Part shown: positions 59,480 through 64,000 of the stretch, piece after piece
How positions within the stretch are numbered: the first letter of the stretch is position 1
Layout: each line of letters begins with the position of its first letter
DNA from: Sycobia sp. Sy_11
Taxonomy: Eukaryota > Arthropoda > Insecta > Hymenoptera > Epichrysomallidae
Direction: 5' to 3'
Length of the DNA: 64,000 nt
NCBI GenBank assembly: GCA_018907035.1
Contig: JACCIC010000137.1
Span: forward strand, 558,001-622,000
Notes under the pieces: model-generated
Databases searched by the model: none
Told to the model about the DNA's origin: nothing
Seen by the model: the letters and a program-made list of their open reading frames with translations, nothing else
Program-made: the position numbers and the translations under genes

Positions 59480-59700
59480 CGTACGATGCTTGCTAAAATC
59501 GATGACAATTTATAATATGAAGCCGATAAACTTATCTATGGGAGAAGAGTATTATTTAAAAATGCGGGATTTCAAATTATTACTCGTACATATCTTAGAA
59601 AGTTCAATAGCGACATATGTGTCAAATTTTCAGAACAATCATTTGAGTAGTTTTTTCGGTTATCGTGTACAAAGAAAAACACGCTTTGTCTTTATAAATT
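59480..59700 (-). repeat. dispersed repeat family 4, copy C
   Basis: Reverse complement of 45784-45920-type sequence (GACAAAGCGTGTTTTTCTTT, ACTACTCAAATGATTGTTCT). A TA tract (59703-59745) and an ATATG pentamer tract follow, up to the PLE insertion. Confidence 0.55.
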
Positions 59701-59701
59701 A

Positions 59702-59748
<47 letters not shown>

Positions 59749-60142
59749 ATGATATGATATGATATGATATGATATAATATGATACATTTAATTAATAAAT
59801 ATTTTTTATTGGTCTTACAGTCCAATCAATTTCAACCAAAATAAAATAAAATAAAAATAAAAATAAAAATAAAATAAAAATAAAAACTAAAAAATAAAAA
59901 ATAAAAATAACAATAAAAAATAAAAAATAAGAAATACAAATAATAAATAATAAAAATAAAAAATAAAAATTAAAAATAAAAATTAAATTAAAAATTAAAT
60001 TAAAATGATAATGACAGTCAGACTGTCCTTGTTTATATTCACCCCCGTAGACTAATCTGAAAATAAAATATTAGCTGAAAAAATTCTTTGTTAGTAAAGT
60101 GCAGTCTGACTGTCCCCAACACCCTTACCTAATTGAAGACTT

Positions 60143-60182
60143 GTCCAACGTTTCGAGCTCGCTACGGCTCCTCATCAGGGAC
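60143..60182 (-). ncRNA. hammerhead-ribozyme-like motif, left arm
   Basis: Exact mirror of the motif at 62812-62851: stem I GTCC/GGAC, CTGATGA core, GAGC/GCTC stem II with loop CGTAGCGA, GAAA, ACGT as minimal stem III, predicted cleavage after GUU. Confidence 0.6.
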
Positions 60183-60283
60183 TAATCTAAACCTTATATT
60201 CTAATCTATATATACTCATCCCCACCACCAAATTTCGTAAATTAAATATAAATTCCCCCTCTACACAAATTGTCCAAAACCAA

Positions 60284-61271
60284 TCAATTTAATAAGGAAT
60301 GATAAACACTGTCCAATCTACCAGACTCTAACATTAAATTCACATTATTTCGATTCTTGGAAATGTGAATACTTTCAAGACTCTCCCGTTTATACTTATT
60401 ATTAATACCATATTCCAAAATATCCACATTCACAAAATCAAAAGAATGTAAAAACTTTAAGCAATGCTCTTTTAAACCAGAAGTAATATGTGAGCTACGT
60501 AAACTATATTTATGCTCATAAATTCTCTTTTTTAAATATCTACCTGTTTGTCCAATATAGTATTTATCACAATCCATGCAATTAATCTTGTAAACAACTC
60601 CTGATTTTAAGCATAAATCATCCTTATCTTTGCAATTATTAAACAATCTACTTAAATTATTGCGATTTTTAAAGAAAATTTGAATGTTATATTTCCGAAA
60701 ATTTCTTTTTATTCTTTCAGATAATCCTCGAACATATGGTAAGACAATAATTTTGCCTCCGTTAAAATCAATTCCTGCACTATGTCTATTTTCGGTATTA
60801 TAAATTTCAAACAATCTCTCAGCAATCAATCTATTAATAAATTGAATTGGATAGCCATTATTAATAAAAGTCTCTCTTACTATCTGTAAATTATTTTGTC
60901 TAAAATCTTTATGTGACAATTTAATTGCTCTGTCAATGACACCCCTCAATGCCCCAATTTTGTTTCCGAATTGGTGGTGTGAATTAAAATCTAAAAACCT
61001 ACCTGACCAAGTAGGCTTTCTGTACCAATTAAGTTTTACCTTATTATTACTACATCTAATCACATTAACGTCCAAAAAACTTAACTGACTATTTTCTTCA
61101 ACCTCCCTTGTAAATTTAATTCTGTCATGTACAGAATTGAAAACATCCACCATTTCATCCACAAAAACTTCTGGAACAATTGTAAAGATATCATCAACAT
61201 ATCTCTTAAATATCATTGGTTCAAAAAGCAATTTTGACAAGGCTATACTTTCCAACTTTTCCATAACTAAA
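60284..61271 (-). pseudogene. partial PLE protein (RT motif C to GIY-YIG), left arm
   Basis: The frame is open from the arm junction to the stop and encodes the same C-terminal 326 residues as the right-arm protein: YVDD motif C, LSFLDVNVIR, NWYRKPTWSGRFLDF, and the GIY-YIG domain (YKINCMDCDKYYIGQTGR). RT motifs A and B are missing because the copy begins at MEKLESIALS. The ATG at 61312 adds a few residues read from the opposite strand of the neighbour and is not a genuine start. Two substitutions against the right arm (Glu for Val, Asp for His). Confidence 0.85.
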
Positions 61272-61279
61272 ATGGAACT

Positions 61280-62710
61280 GTGGCAAAATGTTATGGGCTT
61301 CCCAAGATTCATAAAGAAAATCTGACATTTAGAATAATAATATCTTCCATAGGTTTCCCAACTTATAATATTGCTAGATTTTTGTCTAATATATTGGTTA
61401 AGATAGTTGGAAGAACTAGTTCTTACATTAAGGATAGTTGGTGTTTTTACAATGAAATGAAAGATATTGTTATTCCGAAAAACTACAAGATGATTTCATT
61501 GGATGTAGTATCTTTGTTTACAAATGTACCTTTAGAGTTGTTAAATGATATTATACAGGAAAAGTGGAATGAAATTAATTTGCATACAAAATTGACAATG
61601 AATGAATTTATTAAAGCAATTAATTTGGTTTTTAATAACACAATTTTTTCATTTGATAATAAATTTTATGAACAAAAATACGGATGTCCAATGGGGTCGC
61701 CTTTGTCACCGGTTATAGCTAATTTAGTTATGGAAAAGTTGGAAAGTATAGCCTTGTCAAAATTGCTTTTTGAACCAATGATATTTAAGAGATATGTTGA
61801 TGATATCTTTACAATTGTTCCAGAAGTTTTTGTGGATGAAATGGTGGATGTTTTCAATTCTGTACATGACAGAATTAAATTTACAAGGGAGGTTGAAGTA
61901 AATAGTCAGTTAAGTTTTTTGGACGTTAATGTGATTAGATGTAGTAATAATAAGGTAAAACTTAATTGGTACAGAAAGCCTACTTGGTCAGGTAGGTTTT
62001 TAGATTTTAATTCACACCACCAATTCGGAAACAAAATTGGGGCATTGAGGGGTGTCATTGACAGAGCAATTAAATTGTCACATAAAGATTTTAGACAAAA
62101 TAATTTACAGATAGTAAGAGAGACTTTTATTAATAATGGCTATCCAATTCAATTTATTAATAGATTGATTGCTGAGAGATTGTTTGAAATTTATAATACC
62201 GAAAATAGACATAGTGCAGGAATTCATTTTAACGGAGGCAAAATTATTGTCTTACCATATGTTCGAGGATTATCTGAAAGAATAAAAAGAAATTTTCGGA
62301 AATATAACATTCAAATTTTCTTTAAAAATCGCAATAATTTAAGTAGATTGTTTAATAATTGCAAAGATAAGGATGATTTATGCTTAAAATCAGGAGTTGT
62401 TTACAAGATTAATTGCATGGATTGTGATAAATACTATATTGGACAAACAGGTAGATATTTAAAAAAGAGAATTTATGAGCATAAATATAGTTTACGTAGC
62501 TCACATATTACTTCTGGTTTAAAAGAGCATTGTTTAAAGTTTTTACATTCTTTTGATTTTGTGAATGTGGATATTTTGGAATATGGTATTAATAATAAGT
62601 ATAAACGGGAGAGTCTTGAAAGTATTCACATTTCCAAGAATCGAAATAATGTGAATTTAATGTTAGAGTCTGGTAGATTGGACAGTGTTTATCATTCCTT
62701 ATTAAATTGA
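61280..62710 (+). CDS. Penelope-like reverse transcriptase with GIY-YIG endonuclease, 5'-truncated
   Basis: 476 open codons. RT domain: YGLPKIHKE (residues 5-13), motif A SLDVVSLFTN (73-82), motif B YGCPMGSPLSPVIANL (134-149), catalytic YVDD (172-175), LSFLDVNV (211-218), NWYRKPTWSGRF (229-240). C-terminal GIY-YIG endonuclease: VYKINCMDCDKYYIGQTGR (374-392), with the two cysteines spaced as in Penelope proteins, then the catalytic Arg-containing RIYEH region (397-401). PLEs copy RNA into DNA primed at a nick made by this nuclease. The frame begins at a GTG next to the arm junction with a stop just upstream (61268-61270), so the N-terminal few hundred residues usual for the family are lost. 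No internal stop or frameshift; it looks recent. Confidence 0.9.
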   Translation: MAKCYGLPKIHKENLTFRIIISSIGFPTYNIARFLSNILVKIVGRTSSYIKDSWCFYNEMKDIVIPKNYKMISLDVVSLFTNVPLELLNDIIQEKWNEINLHTKLTMNEFIKAINLVFNNTIFSFDNKFYEQKYGCPMGSPLSPVIANLVMEKLESIALSKLLFEPMIFKRYVDDIFTIVPEVFVDEMVDVFNSVHDRIKFTREVEVNSQLSFLDVNVIRCSNNKVKLNWYRKPTWSGRFLDFNSHHQFGNKIGALRGVIDRAIKLSHKDFRQNNLQIVRETFINNGYPIQFINRLIAERLFEIYNTENRHSAGIHFNGGKIIVLPYVRGLSERIKRNFRKYNIQIFFKNRNNLSRLFNNCKDKDDLCLKSGVVYKINCMDCDKYYIGQTGRYLKKRIYEHKYSLRSSHITSGLKEHCLKFLHSFDFVNVDILEYGINNKYKRESLESIHISKNRNNVNLMLESGRLDSVYHSLLN

Positions 62711-62779
62711 TTGGTTTTGGACAATTTGTGTAGAGGGGGAATTTATATTTAATTTACGAAATTTGGTGGTGGGGATGAG

Positions 62780-62787
62780 TATATATA
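62780..62787 (+). promoter_or_regulatory. TATA-like box upstream of the hammerhead motif, right arm
   Basis: TATATATA preceded by GTGGTGGGGATGAG and 32 bases before the ribozyme start. The same order is kept in the diverged copy at 5827. A start about 30 bases downstream would begin the RNA at the hammerhead. Confidence 0.4.
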
Positions 62788-62811
62788 GATTAGAATATAA
62801 GGTTTAGATTA

Positions 62812-62851
62812 GTCCCTGATGAGGAGCCGTAGCGAGCTCGAAACGTTGGAC
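62812..62851 (+). ncRNA. hammerhead-ribozyme-like motif, right arm
   Basis: Stem I GTCC (62812-62815) with GGAC (62848-62851); CTGATGA core (62816-62822); one extra G; stem II GAGC (62824-62827) with GCTC (62836-62839); GAAA (62840-62843); stem III reduced to ACGU (62843-62846); predicted cleavage after U at 62847. This fits the minimal type I hammerheads reported in Penelope-like elements, which act best as dimers. The extra base before stem II is atypical, so activity needs testing. Confidence 0.6.
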
Positions 62852-62865
62852 AAGTCTTCAATTAG

Positions 62866-62937
62866 GTAAGGGTGTTGGGGACAGTCAGACTGCACTTTAC
62901 TAACAAAGAATTTTTTCAGCTAATATTTTATTTTCAG
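62866..62937 (+). other. intron-like segment in the PLE pseudo-LTR
   Basis: GTAAGG at 62866-62871, a perfect TACTAAC branch motif at 62898-62904, and pyrimidine tracts ending in CAG at 62917-62919 and 62935-62937 give an intron of 54 or 72 bp. A small intron of about this size is known in the pseudo-LTR of Penelope. The mirrored segment is at 60057-60128. The copy at 19170 carries the same sites unspliced. Confidence 0.5.
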
Positions 62938-63251
62938 ATTAGTCTACGGGGGTGAATATAAACAAGGACAGTCTGACTGTCATTATCATTTTAATTTAAT
63001 TTTTAATTTAATTTTTATTTTTAATTTTTATTTTTTATTTTTATTATTTATTATTTGTATTTCTTATTTTTTATTTTTTATTGTTATTTTTATTTTTTAT
63101 TTTTAGTTTTTATTTTTATTTTATTTTTATTTTTATTTTTATTTTATTTTATTTTTGGTTGAAATTGATTGGACTGTAAGACCAATAAAAAATATTTATT
63201 AATTTGTATATGGGCAGTCGACAGAAGTACAATTCAATGATACATTTAATT

Positions 63252-64000
63252 ATAACAATTTAATCAATATGATTGTAAGAAAATCTACGTTCGGCTTCAA
63301 AAATTAACTTCACCTAGTTGTACAGTTTGCAAAATACATCAGAATTGAAAAATTTTAAAATTGCAATCTTGAAATCCATTTCGAATGGTAGAAAAAGTTA
63401 TTGGAGTCACCAGTTTAATACAATTGAAAACAACATTTAAAAACGAAATGTCATTTTTTGACACATATCACTTTTTTAAAATAAAATTTTCAATTACACC
63501 CTGTACGGCCAAAACTCATCGGATAATTTTAAAAAACCAAAGAAATAAATTTGTTTTAGATTCAAAAAAAAAACTACAATATTGATCAAACTAATGTAGT
63601 AGAAAATTTAATTTATATAAAGAAAAGTATAAATTCATATAGAACTAGTAGAATCGCTGATGGAATTAATGGCCTAAATAAATTTACCAATTTTTATAAT
63701 TATAAATTAACATTAACATTTAAATTTGAAATTTCGAAATTTTGTCATGATTTAAATAGGTTAAATAAATAATAGTTTTAAGAAGGTTGTACTTATTGAC
63801 GTATCAAAGACGGGCCCCTATAGAAATTAACTAGAAACAATTTGTTCGCTTTAATAATTAATAATTCACAAATATATATTAGTAAAAAAAAACAAAATTT
63901 ATATTGGATACCACTTCTAACAATTTATATTGAAATTTACACTTTTGACTATATGAAATAGTATATATAGATATATGTTAATATAAATAATTTTAATTAT
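63252..64000. other. AT-rich DNA, nothing recognised
   Basis: A 66-codon frame at 63385-63585 has no recognised motif. Confidence 0.5.

Larger units (their letters stand above)
59779..63251. mobile_element. Penelope-like element: two head-to-head copies in one insertion, 15-bp target duplication
   Basis: ATGATACATTTAATT is present at 59779-59793 and again at 63237-63251. Between the repeats lie two arms of equal length, 59790-61271 (minus) and 61723-63204 (plus), nearly identical and inverted, with 451 bp of single-copy RT sequence (61272-61722) between them. The right arm alone carries a further 32 bp (63205-63236) ending GTCGACAGAAGTACAATTCA, the terminal extension shared with other copies in the window. 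Enclosure by one target duplication shows the inverted pair entered as a unit. Only two residues differ between the 326 codons shared by the arms, so it is young. Confidence 0.9.

Noticed and set aside
61272..61312. ATG at 61312 (minus) and GTG at 61280 (plus) as true protein starts
   Set aside because: Both lie at the junction of inverted arms; the minus start reads antisense of the neighbour for its first 14 codons and the plus frame is simply truncated there.
61280..62710. Group II intron or retron reverse transcriptase
   Set aside because: The YVDD RT is followed by a GIY-YIG domain with the Penelope-type cysteine spacing, and the flanking pseudo-LTR structure fits PLEs.

Overview
The window looks like insect nuclear DNA. 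It is strongly AT-rich, with long (TA)n tracts, several insect-type mariner transposons, R1-clade and I-like LINEs, a BEL/Pao and a Ty3/gypsy remnant, a piggyBac remnant, and Penelope-like elements (PLEs). A decayed DUF4806-type gene and the mix of mobile elements would fit a hymenopteran such as an ant, but that is inference. There are no bacterial-style operons and no intact cellular gene; almost everything recognisable is a transposable element in some state of decay.

Layout. 1-1155: a mariner split by a 356-bp PLE-derived unit. 2.6-3.6 kb: a truncated mariner (minus). 4.0-6.2 kb: a degenerate PLE. 7.0-8.0 kb: an internally deleted mariner, then a five-unit hairpin-like repeat (8.25-8.53 kb). 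9.7-10.3 and 12.2-13.4 kb: two more mariners. 14.5-16.1 kb: piggyBac. 17.1-18.9 kb: an R1-clade LINE (minus). 19.2-29 kb: AT-rich DNA with (TA)n tracts, dispersed repeats and small transposon ends. 29.3-33.6 kb: a mariner abutting a BEL/Pao element. 34.5-39.8 kb: the best preserved LINE (I-like, minus), with ORF1 and ORF2 joined as TAAATG. 43.3-45.6 kb: pieces of an R1 LINE, gypsy and two mariners. 46.7-47.2 kb: a 60-bp minisatellite. 48.7-50.3 kb: the DUF4806-like pseudogene. 50.8-54.0 kb: another R1-clade LINE, followed by a long (CAA)n tract. 56.2-56.8 kb: a foldback element. 59.78-63.25 kb: a young PLE insertion made of two head-to-head copies.

The most interesting system is the PLE family. 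One insertion at 59779-63251 is bounded by a 15-bp direct repeat and holds two 1482-bp arms in inverted orientation. Each arm ends in a TATA-like box, a hammerhead-ribozyme-like motif and a small intron-like segment with a perfect TACTAAC branch site. One arm carries a 476-residue open frame with reverse transcriptase and GIY-YIG endonuclease. The hammerhead motif occurs four times in the window with a compensatory stem change. Short units that begin at or just after it have been inserted elsewhere with their own short direct repeats, which suggests mobile non-autonomous derivatives.
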